Assembly: GCA_023228945.1 (NCBI GenBank)
Contig: JALOAI010000005.1
Location: 124,001 to 188,000 of the forward strand
Length of the DNA stretch: 64,000 nt
Reading direction: 5' to 3'
Source of the DNA: Pigmentiphaga sp.
Lineage (GTDB): Bacteria > Pseudomonadota > Gammaproteobacteria > Burkholderiales > Burkholderiaceae_B
In this document: positions 9,197 through 19,887 of the stretch, piece by piece
How positions within the stretch are numbered: position 1 is the first letter of the stretch
How the letters are laid out: each line of letters starts with the position of its first letter
Position numbers and translations under genes: made by a program
The notes under the pieces: model-generated
What the model was told of the DNA's origin: nothing
The model's database searches: none
What the model saw: the letters and a program-made list of their open reading frames with translations, nothing else

Positions 9197-10338
9197 ACGA
9201 GCCCGCGGCCGGCACGCCGCCACGCTGGCGCATCGCCTTCATCGCGCGCCGTTTTGGCGCGCGCTTCGGCGGCGCCGAAGCCTATGCCGAACATCTGCTG
9301 CGGCAATTGTCCCTACGCCATGAGGTCCATGTTTTCTGCCAGGAGTGGGACAGCGCGCTGGATCTGCCGCGCACGGTGCTGCCCTGGCCGCGCGGCTGGC
9401 CGCGCTGGCTCAACCTCTGGCGGTTCTCGCGGCGCTGCGCCATCTTGACGAAAGACTTCGATATCGTGCATTCGCACGAGAATGCGCCGGCCGGCCACGT
9501 GCACGGCGTGCACGTGATGCCGGTGCGCTATTCGCGCCGGCAACGCGACCGCACCGTCTGGCGACGGCTGGCCACGCGCTTCAGTCTGCGCTGGCAGGCC
9601 TACCTGGCGATGGAGGCCGCGCGTTATCGGCCCGCGCCAGGCAAGCGGCTGGTGGCGGCATCCGGCCTGATCGATGCCCAGATCGGTGCCGTGTACGCCC
9701 GCACCGCGCCGCGCACGGTCATCACGCCGGGGGTGGCGTTGCCGGCCGCCATCCCCGGCCGCGCCGAGGTGCGGCGCGAGCTGGGACTGCCGGCGGATGC
9801 CTGGCTGGCCATACTGGTGGCCAACGATCCCTGGCGCAAGGGCTATGCCGCCATCTTGCAGGCCATGGCGATGGCGCCGGGCTGGTCGCTGCTGGTGGTG
9901 GGCGGCGAGGGCGATACGGTGCGGCGCGTGCGGGCGGCCGCCGACGAGGCGGGTCTGGCGGAGCGCGTATTCGCCTGGGGCGGCCAGACGGATGTCTGGC
10001 CCTGGTATGCCGCCGCGGATGCCTGCGTGTTTCCGACCCTGGGCGACGCCTTCGGCATGGTGCCGCTCGAAGCGATGGCACTTGGGCGGCCCGTGGTGAT
10101 CAGCGCCGAGCCGTATTGCGGCCTGACACGGCACTTGCGACACGACATCAACGCGTTGGTGCTCGATGATCCGCGCGATCCCGCGGCGCTGGCCGCCGCG
10201 GTACGGCGTTTGCTCCAGGAGGATGGGCTGGCCAGGCGCCTGGGAGAGGGGGGCGCCGCTCTCGCAGCGACTTTCGGCTGGGACGGCATTGCGACCGCCT
10301 ACGAGCGCGAGTACCGACTGGCGCTCGAAGGGCGTTGA
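9193..10338 (+). CDS. Glycosyltransferase, GT4 family (GT-B fold)
   Basis: A 381-residue sugar transferase. The N-terminal half has the FGGAEAYAEHLL motif typical of acceptor-binding domains, and the C-terminal half has the GT4 pattern PTLGDAFGMVPLEAMALGRP, in which the E-x7-E segment binds the nucleotide sugar. It overlaps the deacetylase by 4 bp. By family, it transfers a sugar from a nucleotide donor to a lipid or glycan acceptor on the cytoplasmic face of the membrane; the actual sugar and acceptor are unknown. The pairing with a deacetylase suggests lipopolysaccharide or exopolysaccharide decoration. Confidence 0.87.
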   Translation: MNEPAAGTPPRWRIAFIARRFGARFGGAEAYAEHLLRQLSLRHEVHVFCQEWDSALDLPRTVLPWPRGWPRWLNLWRFSRRCAILTKDFDIVHSHENAPAGHVHGVHVMPVRYSRRQRDRTVWRRLATRFSLRWQAYLAMEAARYRPAPGKRLVAASGLIDAQIGAVYARTAPRTVITPGVALPAAIPGRAEVRRELGLPADAWLAILVANDPWRKGYAAILQAMAMAPGWSLLVVGGEGDTVRRVRAAADEAGLAERVFAWGGQTDVWPWYAAADACVFPTLGDAFGMVPLEAMALGRPVVISAEPYCGLTRHLRHDINALVLDDPRDPAALAAAVRRLLQEDGLARRLGEGGAALAATFGWDGIATAYEREYRLALEGR

Positions 10339-10347
10339 TGGCAAGGT

Positions 10348-10375
10348 CTTGAAATCAACCTCAATGCCCCGATCT
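10348..10375 (+). promoter_or_regulatory. Sigma-32 (RpoH) heat-shock promoter of clpB
   Basis: CTTGAAA (10348-10354), 12 bp, then CCCCGATCT (10367-10375). This closely matches the RpoH consensus CTTGAAA with 11-16 bp spacing to CCCCATnT. It lies about 90 bp upstream of the clpB ATG, as expected for a heat-shock chaperone. Confidence 0.8.
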
Positions 10376-10384
10376 TTGCCTCAT

Positions 10385-10420
10385 CCGCCAGCCTGGTTGG
10401 CGGCCGGATATGCCGGCCGC
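10385..10420 (+). other. Two overlapping, mutually exclusive hairpins in the clpB leader
   Basis: Hairpin 1 is CCGCCA-GCCTGGT-TGGCGG (10385-10403). Hairpin 2 is GCGGCCGG-ATATG-CCGGCCGC (10400-10420), with a perfect 8-bp stem. They share GCGG at 10400-10403, so only one can form fully. They lie in the transcribed leader between the RpoH promoter and the clpB ATG. They do not cover the start codon. Confidence 0.5.
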
Positions 10421-10463
10421 GCCGGGTTCATGGCCAACCCTATCGCCAGAGATCGAGAATCCC

Positions 10464-13048
<2,585 letters not shown>

Positions 13049-13052
<4 letters not shown>

Positions 13053-13969
13053 TCACCCTGCGCCAGCTCAAGGCCCTGGCCTTGATCGAGCAGACCGGCA
13101 GCTTCACCCAGGCTGCCGAACGGCTTTTCATCACGCAGTCGGCGGTCAGCTCCCTGATCCGCGACCTGGAGCGGGAAGTCGGCCAGCCCCTGGTGGCGCG
13201 CGGGCGCCACATCCATCTTACCCAGGCCGGCAAGCACCTTCACGCCGCCGGCCTGCGGGCCCACCTGGAACTCGAGCGGGCTTTGGGCGACATCCAGGGC
13301 GATGCGCCCTGGCGCGAACCCTGGCTGCGCGTGGGCGTCGGGCCGCTCACGGCGGCCACCGTGCTGCCCGCCGCCATCGCCGACCTGCGGCGCCGGGGCA
13401 GTAGCCTGCGGATTGCCGTGGTCGACCGGCCGGTGCGCATGCTTGGCGACATGCTTACCAGCGGCGAAACCGGCGTGGTCGTGGGCGCCCTGGACGCCAT
13501 TACCAGCGGCGCGCAGGCCTTTGACTCCCAACTCTTGCTGGAAGACACCTTGTGCGTCGTCGGTTCGGTCGGCCACCCCTTGGCTGCACTGCCCCCCGGG
13601 CCGGTGGCGTGGCGCGAATTGCGCAAGACCGAGCTCGTGCTGGTGGGGCGGGGCGATGGCCAATGGAACGTCCTGCTGCAGGATGCGCTTGCCTCCGAAG
13701 ACGGCTTGCGGGTCGGCCATGAGGTGCAACTGCTCTCCACCGCGCTGGCCCTGGTGCGGCAGGAGCTCGGCGTGGCCGTGCTGCCGCGCCTGGCTACGCG
13801 CGATCTCGATCCGGCGCGGTTTGCCGTGCGCGAACTGGATATCGGCGAGGCGCGCTGGCGCACCTATTGGGTGCGGCGGCGGGGAGCCGAGCACGATGAC
13901 GCGGCCTGCGCCGAACTGTGGGCGGCCTTGCGGCGAGTGGTGGACGAATACCGCGGCGTTTGGCGGTGA
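13049..13969 (+). CDS. LysR-family transcriptional regulator
   Basis: A 306-residue LysR-type regulator. The N-terminal helix-turn-helix has the pattern SFTQAAERLFITQSAVSSLI, followed by a ligand-binding domain. Its ATG overlaps the clpB stop (ATGA), so it may be co-transcribed with clpB and rise on heat shock. LysR genes more often face their target, so its regulon cannot be read from the neighbourhood. No metabolic genes adjoin it; a VapBC-like pair follows after 236 bp. That gap (13970-14205) shows no gene beyond the TA promoter. Confidence 0.88.
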
Positions 13970-14146
13970 AGTCCCTCTTAAAGGGGGGCTTCGGACACGG
14001 CTGGATCGTACTGTCGAGCCGCAGGGATCGCTACGTATGTTCGTCGAATTCCACGCCTTGCCCAAGCAGAGGCCGGCAGACCCGCATACCCGGCGCCCGG
14101 AGTCAAGGCATCCGTTGTATACGTTGCCGGCGTGAACGATCTTTCA

Positions 14147-14175
14147 TTGACGATAATGCAAAATTGCATTAATTT
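14147..14175 (+). promoter_or_regulatory. Promoter and autoregulatory operator of the VapBC-like pair
   Basis: The -35 TTGACG (14147-14152) and -10 TAATTT (14170-14175) are separated by 17 bp. An inverted repeat with perfect 8-bp arms, TAATGCAA-AA-TTGCATTA (14154-14171), fills the spacer and touches the -10. This is the expected layout for repression by an antitoxin dimer or toxin-antitoxin complex. It lies about 30 bp upstream of the antitoxin ATG. Confidence 0.7.
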
Positions 14176-14205
14176 GTTGGTCGATGACTCAATGGAGCAG
14201 ACACT

Positions 14206-14472
14206 ATGAGCACATTGACCGTGACTTCTCGAGGGCAGGTGACTTTTCGGCGGGAAGTCCTGCAACACCTTGGGATCAAACCGGGCGAGAAAGTTGAACT
14301 CGACCTGTTGCCGGACGGCCGTGCCGAGTTGCGGGCCGCGAAGCCGAAAGGCTCATTTCGGGAGCTGCGGGGGGTTCTCAAGGACAGAACCAACGGTGCG
14401 CGCTTGAGCATCGAGGAAATCAACGAGGCCATCGCGCAAAGGGGCGCGGCAGCCGGGATGGGCGAGGAATGA
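14206..14472 (+). CDS. AbrB/MazE-type antitoxin of a VapBC-like pair
   Basis: The 88-residue product begins with a swapped-hairpin AbrB DNA-binding domain (LTVTSRGQVTFRREVLQHLG, about residues 4-45). A C-terminal tail of about 40 residues probably wraps the toxin. By family it neutralises the PIN-domain ribonuclease encoded next and represses the shared promoter, where a perfect dyad is present. Its stop overlaps the toxin start (ATGA at 14469-14472), a typical arrangement. A second AbrB/PIN pair of a different subtype occurs at 23.2-23.8 kb. Confidence 0.85.
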   Translation: MSTLTVTSRGQVTFRREVLQHLGIKPGEKVELDLLPDGRAELRAAKPKGSFRELRGVLKDRTNGARLSIEEINEAIAQRGAAAGMGEE

Positions 14473-14864
14473 AGGTAACCGCCGATACCAACGTCCTGCT
14501 GCGGGCCATGGTGGCAGACGACGAGGCGCAGGCGGCACGGGCGATCGAGTTGCTGGAATCGGCTGACATGGTGGCGGTGAGCTTGCAAACGCTGTGCGAG
14601 TTTGTGTGGGTGTTGCGTGGCCGATATGGCGTGGATCGGGCGGACATTGCCGCTGCGATCCGGGCCTTGTTGAACACGAACAATGTTGTTGTCAGCCGTC
14701 CGGCGGCGGAGGCAGGTCTTGCCCTGCTTGAAGCAGGGGGCGATTTTGCCGATGGCGTCATCGCTTTCGATGGGGCCTGGCTTGGCGCAGAGGTCTTCGT
14801 GTCGTTCGACAAACGGGCGGTCTCCTTGCTGACGAAGCAGGGGCAGGCGGCTCGCCTGCTGTAG
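14469..14864 (+). CDS. PIN-domain ribonuclease toxin (VapC-like)
   Basis: A 131-residue PIN domain. Acidic residues in the expected positions for the metal-binding active site are Asp6 (ADTN), Glu44 (CEF) and Asp92/Asp95, with a C-terminal SFDKRAV motif. By family it cleaves RNA, often tRNA, and is held inactive by the antitoxin encoded just upstream. The RNA target is unknown. The start overlaps the antitoxin stop by 4 bp. Nothing suggests it is damaged. Confidence 0.87.
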   Translation: MKVTADTNVLLRAMVADDEAQAARAIELLESADMVAVSLQTLCEFVWVLRGRYGVDRADIAAAIRALLNTNNVVVSRPAAEAGLALLEAGGDFADGVIAFDGAWLGAEVFVSFDKRAVSLLTKQGQAARLL

Positions 14865-14894
14865 TCGTCTATCCGGCATGACGGGCAGGAGGCC

Positions 14895-15029
14895 ATGGGG
14901 CAACCTATCGGCGCCCTGAGCGTCGCTGCCCTTATCCACCGCCTCGATGCCTATCGTACTCGCGACGTCGCTGCGCAGCTACAACGCGCCACGGAACACG
15001 TTGGCCGTCTTTTACAAAGGCGGGCATGA
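14895..15029 (+). CDS. Possible small hypothetical protein (44 residues)
   Basis: An ATG at 14895, closely preceded by AGGAGG (only 2 nt away, which is too near for ideal initiation), opens a 44-codon frame beginning MGQPIGALSV and ending LLQRRA. The product is predicted to be helical and looks more protein-like than random GC-rich sequence. It could equally be the C-terminal remnant of a lost gene. Its stop coincides with the left edge of the dispersed repeat. I cannot assign a function. Confidence 0.22.
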   Translation: MGQPIGALSVAALIHRLDAYRTRDVAAQLQRATEHVGRLLQRRA

Positions 15030-15232
15030 CCACGCGCCCAAGCGCAAGCCCCGGTCCACCTCGCGGCCTGCATGCCGCTTGGATGCGCCAGGCCCCGGCC
15101 AGTCCGCGGGGACTGACCGGTGTCCATGCTTATCCTTCAGGACGGGGTCAAGCGAGGCAATTATTTTCTGGAGCCGAAGGCTCCCCCGAAGGGTGGCGGA
15201 GAAGCTCCGGCCAGGAGGCCGGAGTTCTTCAC
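15025..15232 (+). repeat. Dispersed hairpin repeat, copy A (core 15132-15232)
   Basis: The 101-bp core runs from ATCCTTCAGGACGGGG to GGAGTTCTTCAC and matches two other copies at 31.5 and 51.8 kb in the same orientation. It contains GGAGCC-GAA-GGCTCC and CTCCGGCC-AGGA-GGCCGGAG, both perfect hairpins. A left arm (15025-15052, GACCACGCGCCCAAGCGCA) also matches copy C, but here about 80 extra bp separate it from the core. It lies in the 427-bp gap between the PIN toxin and the metallophosphoesterase. The rest of that gap holds only the doubtful 44-codon frame. Confidence 0.85.
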
Positions 15233-15291
15233 AGATCAGTTGGCGTAAGTGCCCAGAGAGATAGCCGTTGCGGCCACCTGAACGTGTCGAG

Positions 15292-17364
15292 CTATCGTAG
15301 AGATATCGCAGCTGGAGAACCGGATCGGCCACGCCACCGCCGCGCTTCGGCGTCAACTGCCACGCCGTCGCCCGGTTGCCCCGTGGCGAGGTTCCATGGC
15401 GAGAGGTGCTCGCCGAGCCGGGACGCAGGCAAAGCCAGTTCCCAATCCTGGTCCGGCGAATTCGGCAAAAAGACCCGAAGCTCGCCATCGGCCAACGCCA
15501 CGATCGCGAGCCGGCCCTCCGCCAGCGACTGCCACTCCACGGCGCCGATGGGCACGCCTTCCGTCAACAGGCCATGCAGCGTGCGTAGCACCGTACCGGA
15601 CAGGCGCGGGTTGTACAGGTTGTCGACCAAACCGCGTCGCGGAAAGTAGCCGCGGTCGACGTCGTTGAGCGTATCGAGGAACACGGCATGCTCGGGGTGC
15701 GTGAAAGCCGCCAGGGCGGCCTCCACGACTCGACGGACATTGTGCGCTTCGTCGCGCCGGGCCCGGGCGGGGCTATCATCGGCCAGCCGGACATGCACCT
15801 GCGCCGCCAGCCCCAGCGCCCGGGCGCGGTGTATCGCCCGATCGATGCCCTCGGCCACGGGCTGGTCCTGGGCAATGCGAAACACCAGCGCCGCCAGTGG
15901 CGCCTGGCCCGCCAGCGGTGCGAAAGCCTCCAGCTCGGGATCGTCGGGCGTGAAGCCGTGATCCACCAGCAGCTTCACCTGCTTGCCGGTGCGCGCCTCG
16001 TGCGCGGCGTTCCAGAAGCGCGATACGCTGAGCGGCAGCCCCGTCGCCAGTTGCGTCGCGCGCAGGCGGTCCGGCCAGGTATCGGCGGGCGGCCAGGGCA
16101 GCACGAGCTCCAGGCCGGTAAGCCAGTCGCGATGCTCGGCGAGCAAGGCGCAGGCCGCGGGTTCGGGAAACTGGAACGCGAACACCCGGAAGCGATTGCC
16201 CTGGGAGGCGAGCAAGCGCATGCGCTGGCGTGCCGCTGGATCCCGCAAATCCTGCAGCGGAACCCTGAGATGGCGTATGCCCATCTCCCAGAGAGCCATG
16301 ATGGCGTAATCGTTGCGCGCCTGCTTGCGCTGGAACTCATCCAGCATGCTGCTGAAGGGGATGGCCTTGAGCGCAGTCCAATCGTGGCGCAAATCCAGAC
16401 CCAGGGTGGGCAGCCAGCCGTAGGCCGGCGGCAGGCGGGGCCAGTCGCGCTGCGCGGAGAAGCGGGCGGCGGGCGCGGAATCCAGGCTAGGCTCGGCATC
16501 CAGCCCGGGCTCGGGATACAGGCGCAGCAGTTGCGGGACGATACGGTCGGGATAGACGTCGACCACCAGGATCGCCAGCTTGGCGACGTCGTTGCGCCCA
16601 TTCTCGTGCGCCTGGGGTTGCGGGGCCGACAATACCTCGGCGTAATCCGCGCGCGCGAAGCCGGTGGAAGGCATCAGAAACACCGGCGTGCCCGCGATTT
16701 CGTTGCAGAAGAAATTATGCACATGACCGGTGAACACGGCGTCGAAGCCATGCCTGGCAATCCGCTCCAACAGCCAGCCGCGACCCGGTTCATCGAGGTT
16801 GTCGTAGTGGCCCGGCTCATCGGCGCTGGCCACGAAGGGCGGATAATGCAGGAACAAAAACTTGCGTCCGGCGGCCTGCGCCGCGGCCTGCTCGAACCAG
16901 CGCGCTTGCGCCGCTTCTTCCGGCAGGCCCGAATTGATGAGCGAGGTGTGCAGCACGAAGCCATGGCAGCCGCCGTGCTCGAAGGCGTAGTACGGGCGGC
17001 CGAAATGTGCCTCGTACTGGGCCAGGTGCGCGGGCTGGATCACGCCCGCGGGCACATAGGCCGCGTGCTTGTCGCCCGAATCATGATTGCCGGCCACCAC
17101 GTGCAGCGGCGCCTGGAGTTCCGCCATGGCCTCGCGAAACGCCGCTACCGCCTCCGGATAGAGGGCGGCGTCGGGCACGGGATGCACCATGTCGCCCACA
17201 TGGACGACGAAGTCCGGATTCAGCCGATTGAGCTGTCGCACCGCATGCCGCAGCCGCGAATTCGTCAGGCGATGCGAGGCGAAGGGCGACAGCGCGCCCT
17301 CGTCTTCGGGGTTGGCATGGGTGTCCGCCAGGACGGCGAAGCGGAAACTGGGGAGGGAGGCCAT
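15292..17364 (-). CDS. Metallophosphoesterase family protein
   Basis: A 690-residue protein with an N-terminal calcineurin-like phosphoesterase domain (about residues 8-250). It has the metal-binding motif series ADTH, GDMVHP, GNHD and GHVHN. The remaining 430 residues are an unrecognised C-terminal region with several Trp/Pro-rich segments, perhaps a second, glycoside-hydrolase-like fold. There is no clear signal peptide (start MASLPSFRFAVLADTHAN). It directly follows a Bug-type receptor gene with a 6-bp gap, so the two probably form an operon for uptake and processing of a phosphorylated or carboxylated compound. The exact substrate is unknown. Confidence 0.8.
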   Translation of the reverse strand: MASLPSFRFAVLADTHANPEDEGALSPFASHRLTNSRLRHAVRQLNRLNPDFVVHVGDMVHPVPDAALYPEAVAAFREAMAELQAPLHVVAGNHDSGDKHAAYVPAGVIQPAHLAQYEAHFGRPYYAFEHGGCHGFVLHTSLINSGLPEEAAQARWFEQAAAQAAGRKFLFLHYPPFVASADEPGHYDNLDEPGRGWLLERIARHGFDAVFTGHVHNFFCNEIAGTPVFLMPSTGFARADYAEVLSAPQPQAHENGRNDVAKLAILVVDVYPDRIVPQLLRLYPEPGLDAEPSLDSAPAARFSAQRDWPRLPPAYGWLPTLGLDLRHDWTALKAIPFSSMLDEFQRKQARNDYAIMALWEMGIRHLRVPLQDLRDPAARQRMRLLASQGNRFRVFAFQFPEPAACALLAEHRDWLTGLELVLPWPPADTWPDRLRATQLATGLPLSVSRFWNAAHEARTGKQVKLLVDHGFTPDDPELEAFAPLAGQAPLAALVFRIAQDQPVAEGIDRAIHRARALGLAAQVHVRLADDSPARARRDEAHNVRRVVEAALAAFTHPEHAVFLDTLNDVDRGYFPRRGLVDNLYNPRLSGTVLRTLHGLLTEGVPIGAVEWQSLAEGRLAIVALADGELRVFLPNSPDQDWELALPASRLGEHLSPWNLATGQPGDGVAVDAEARRWRGRSGSPAAISLR

Positions 17365-17370
17365 GGGCGA

Positions 17371-18354
17371 TCAATAAGCTTGGGCGTTGGACGCCCGCAC
17401 GGCCTCGCCCCACGATGCGGCTTCTTCTTGCATGGCGGTGGCGAACGCCGACGGATCGAGATAAGCGGCGGTCATGCCGGCGGTCAGCAGACGGTCGGCC
17501 AAGGCGCGCTCCGCGGTGACCTTGGCCAGCGCGGCGGCCAGCGTTTCCTGGATCTTGGCGGGCAGGCCGGCCGGAGCCGACAGGCCCAGGAAGGTGCCGC
17601 CGGGAATGCCTTTGACGCCAAGCTCCGCGAAGGTCGGCACATCGGGCAGTTCCGAGAAGCGCCGGTCTCCCGTCTGGGCCAGCGGGCGCAGGCGGCCGCT
17701 TTTGAAGAAGCCCAGGGCCGGGCCGATGGCGTCCACGCCCACCATCACTTCCCCCCCCGCCACCGCGCTCAACGCGGCGGGGCTACCTTTGTAGGGTACG
17801 TGGGTAGCCTGCAAGCCGAGGCGTGCTTTGAGCAGCTCAAAACAGAGATGGGCGGTGGTGCCCGCTCCTGGCGACACGAAATGATAATGGCCCGGTTTGG
17901 CGCGCAGGCGCGCCACCAGGTCGGCAAAATCCGTCACGTCGTCATCGGGATTGGTGTAGACCACGTTCTGGCTCACCGCGAACTGCCCGATGGGCGTGAA
18001 ATCCTCCGCCGGCCGGTAGCTCAGATCGGGGTAGAGAAACGGCGCAATGCCCATATTGGACGACGTGGCCAGCGCCAGGTGATAGCCGTTGGCCGCCTCC
18101 CGGGCCACCTGGGCCGCGGCGATCGTGCCGGAGGCGCCGGGCTTATTGAGGATCACCATGGGCTGGATGCCCTGGCCGGCGAGGGCTTCGGTGACCATCC
18201 GTGTGGCCACGTCCAGCGCGCCGCCGCCCGGAAAGCCGACGGCGACCTGGATGGCTTGTGAAGGATAGGCGCTGGCCAGCGCCGGCAGGGCGCGGCCGGC
18301 CGTACAGGCCAGGCCGCCGAACATCAGGCCTTTCAGAACACTGCGTCGTTGCAT
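17371..18354 (-). CDS. Bug-family solute receptor (TctC-like)
   Basis: A 327-residue periplasmic receptor of the Bug/TctC family used by tripartite tricarboxylate transporters. It has an N-terminal twin-arginine-like signal (MQRRSVLKG, cleavage near ALASAYPSQ). It then shows the family pattern YPSQAIQVAVGFPGGGALD, a KPGASGT motif, and the later HVPYKGSPAAL segment. No TctA or TctB membrane genes are near, as is common for the expanded Bug families of Alcaligenaceae. It is first in a probable two-gene operon with the metallophosphoesterase. The ligand is unknown, most likely a carboxylate. Confidence 0.9.
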   Translation of the reverse strand: MQRRSVLKGLMFGGLACTAGRALPALASAYPSQAIQVAVGFPGGGALDVATRMVTEALAGQGIQPMVILNKPGASGTIAAAQVAREAANGYHLALATSSNMGIAPFLYPDLSYRPAEDFTPIGQFAVSQNVVYTNPDDDVTDFADLVARLRAKPGHYHFVSPGAGTTAHLCFELLKARLGLQATHVPYKGSPAALSAVAGGEVMVGVDAIGPALGFFKSGRLRPLAQTGDRRFSELPDVPTFAELGVKGIPGGTFLGLSAPAGLPAKIQETLAAALAKVTAERALADRLLTAGMTAAYLDPSAFATAMQEEAASWGEAVRASNAQAY

Positions 18355-18514
18355 GATATCGCTCCCGGATCGAAGTGCGGCCCAGTGTAGGCAGCCGGGC
18401 GGGAGCGGTAAAACGCTTTATTTTGATGTTGGTATTAGCAGAGCTTATCCACTGGCCGGCCTATCGTGCTGGCCAGTTGCCCGCTTCTCCCGGCGCAGTG
18501 GCACGCGCTGGAGG

Positions 18515-19594
18515 TCAGTCGCGAAACACCGCATCGATGCTCTCTGCCTGCAGCACATTCAGCGCCCATTGTTGGAGTGCTTCGGTATCGGCCTGAGCGA
18601 GGCGCGCCACGGCCCACTCGGGCAAGGAACCAAACTTTTGCTGAAGCTGGGTTTGCAGCAAGAGAGAGGCACCTTTGATCTCGCTTTCCGCTTTTTCCCG
18701 GCGCAGGATCACGCGCTGCACGCTGGTCAGTTGTTGCATCATGATGGGATCTCCCGCGTCTTCCAGGGTCTCGGTAAATAGCTCATCCAGAGGCTCGGGC
18801 AGCACCAACAAGCTGTCGATCAGAAAAAACAGCGCGCCGCGCGCCTCGTCGTCATACCCCCATTGTGCCAGCGAACGCGCCAGTTGCAGCTTGCCAGCCA
18901 GACGTGTGACGTCGGGCCGGGTGGCACGATAGCGCAGAAGGGCCAACACGATGACGGCAAAGGGATTGGTGGGCGCGAGCTTCTCGAGCGTGGGCAGGCG
19001 CCGCCGCCAGCGGGCGAGGTTCACCACCGGAAAGCGGAAGGTCAGTTCGTCGCCCAGGCCGCCGCTGTGGAAGGTTTCCGTGGTCGAACCATTTTCGCGA
19101 TCCAGCAGGATGGCGCAAGACAAAAGCGTGTGCTTGGGGTAGCGCTCGAACAGCCGGATCCGGTAACGGAACATCCGGGTCTTGAACGCGGGGCCGACAC
19201 GCCCAGCTTGCACCTCCAGATGGATGAGTAGCAAGGCCTCGCCGCCGCTCTTGAGCCGCACCTGTACCAGTACATCCACACGCCTCTCGCCGCGCTTGAG
19301 AAGGCGATCCAGGCGCCGCAGCTCCTGATCCAGAAAAACGGGCGCAACACGCCAGTCGATGCGTTGGTGGGTCTTCGGCCAGAATAAGGCCAGGCAATCG
19401 GGCAGCCAGTTTTGCAAGGCTTGCTTCCAGACGCCATCGAGATCCGGTGAGAGTTCAGGCGTGGCCGCTTCTTCCGGGATGGGTTCACGCAAGGCACAGG
19501 GCGATGCCGAAGGGCTGGCTAGCGGCCACCACCGAGCGGTGGGTTGAGGGGGCGCGGTGAATGGCGTGAGGACAACATGAAAACTGTCGGACAT
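18515..19594 (-). CDS. Rpn-like PD-(D/E)XK nuclease family protein with a DUF4351 tail
   Basis: A 359-residue product. The middle part resembles the Rpn/transposase-related nuclease fold. RRVDVLVQVRL followed by LLLIHLEVQA supplies the Asp and the ExQ element of a PD-(D/E)XK site, and FRYRIRLFERYP follows as in relatives. The C-terminal 60 residues (LLLQTQLQQKFGSLPEW and following) match DUF4351. By family these proteins are DNA endonucleases linked to recombination or phage defence and behave as selfish mobile genes. It stands alone, with 160 bp downstream and about 290 bp upstream lacking other genes. Activity is not shown by the sequence. Confidence 0.72.
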   Translation of the reverse strand: MSDSFHVVLTPFTAPPQPTARWWPLASPSASPCALREPIPEEAATPELSPDLDGVWKQALQNWLPDCLALFWPKTHQRIDWRVAPVFLDQELRRLDRLLKRGERRVDVLVQVRLKSGGEALLLIHLEVQAGRVGPAFKTRMFRYRIRLFERYPKHTLLSCAILLDRENGSTTETFHSGGLGDELTFRFPVVNLARWRRRLPTLEKLAPTNPFAVIVLALLRYRATRPDVTRLAGKLQLARSLAQWGYDDEARGALFFLIDSLLVLPEPLDELFTETLEDAGDPIMMQQLTSVQRVILRREKAESEIKGASLLLQTQLQQKFGSLPEWAVARLAQADTEALQQWALNVLQAESIDAVFRD

Positions 19595-19796
19595 GAGGCG
19601 GTGGCAGCAGGGTACGGGGAACCGCCATCATGAGCCGGCCCAGGCCCGTCCGCCATCCGTAAAGGCCGAGGGACCTGAGTCTTGGCTGCGCGGCTTAGTC
19701 GGTATTAACGAAGGTGATATGCCAAGTGTCATAGATTGCCCGGGCGCGGACTTGCCGCGCCATGGTGAGGGATGGCCACGTGTTATCTGAATGCTA

Positions 19797-19825
19797 TTGA
19801 CCTTATGGTATTACGCACTCATACT
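19797..19825 (+). promoter_or_regulatory. Sigma-70 promoter of the plus-strand catabolic operon
   Basis: TTGACC (19797-19802), 17 bp, then CATACT (19820-19825). The candidate TetR operator begins at the last base of the -10, so a bound repressor would cover the transcription start. The stretch 19595-19796 upstream has no gene or repeat I can recognise. Confidence 0.55.
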
Positions 19826-19844
19826 TTAGCGATCGATCGGTAAA
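19825..19844. promoter_or_regulatory. Candidate TetR-family operator, copy 1
   Basis: The 20-bp near-palindrome TTTAGCGATCGATCGGTAAA differs from perfect symmetry only at one G/G pair flanking the core. It lies 43 bp upstream of the Bug ATG. Its exact reverse complement occurs at 31416-31435, in front of the oppositely oriented operon, and the CGATCGATCG core occurs nowhere else I found. The TetR gene at 23908-24567 lies between the two sites and is the obvious binder. Confidence 0.75.
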
Positions 19845-19887
19845 CGAAGTCAGATCACTACCGATTGATTTCACGAAGGAGAGACAC

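Noticed and set aside
15688..18261. An 857-codon plus-strand frame
   Set aside because: It is entirely antisense to the metallophosphoesterase and Bug genes, both of which have clear domain motifs. It is a typical GC-rich shadow frame.
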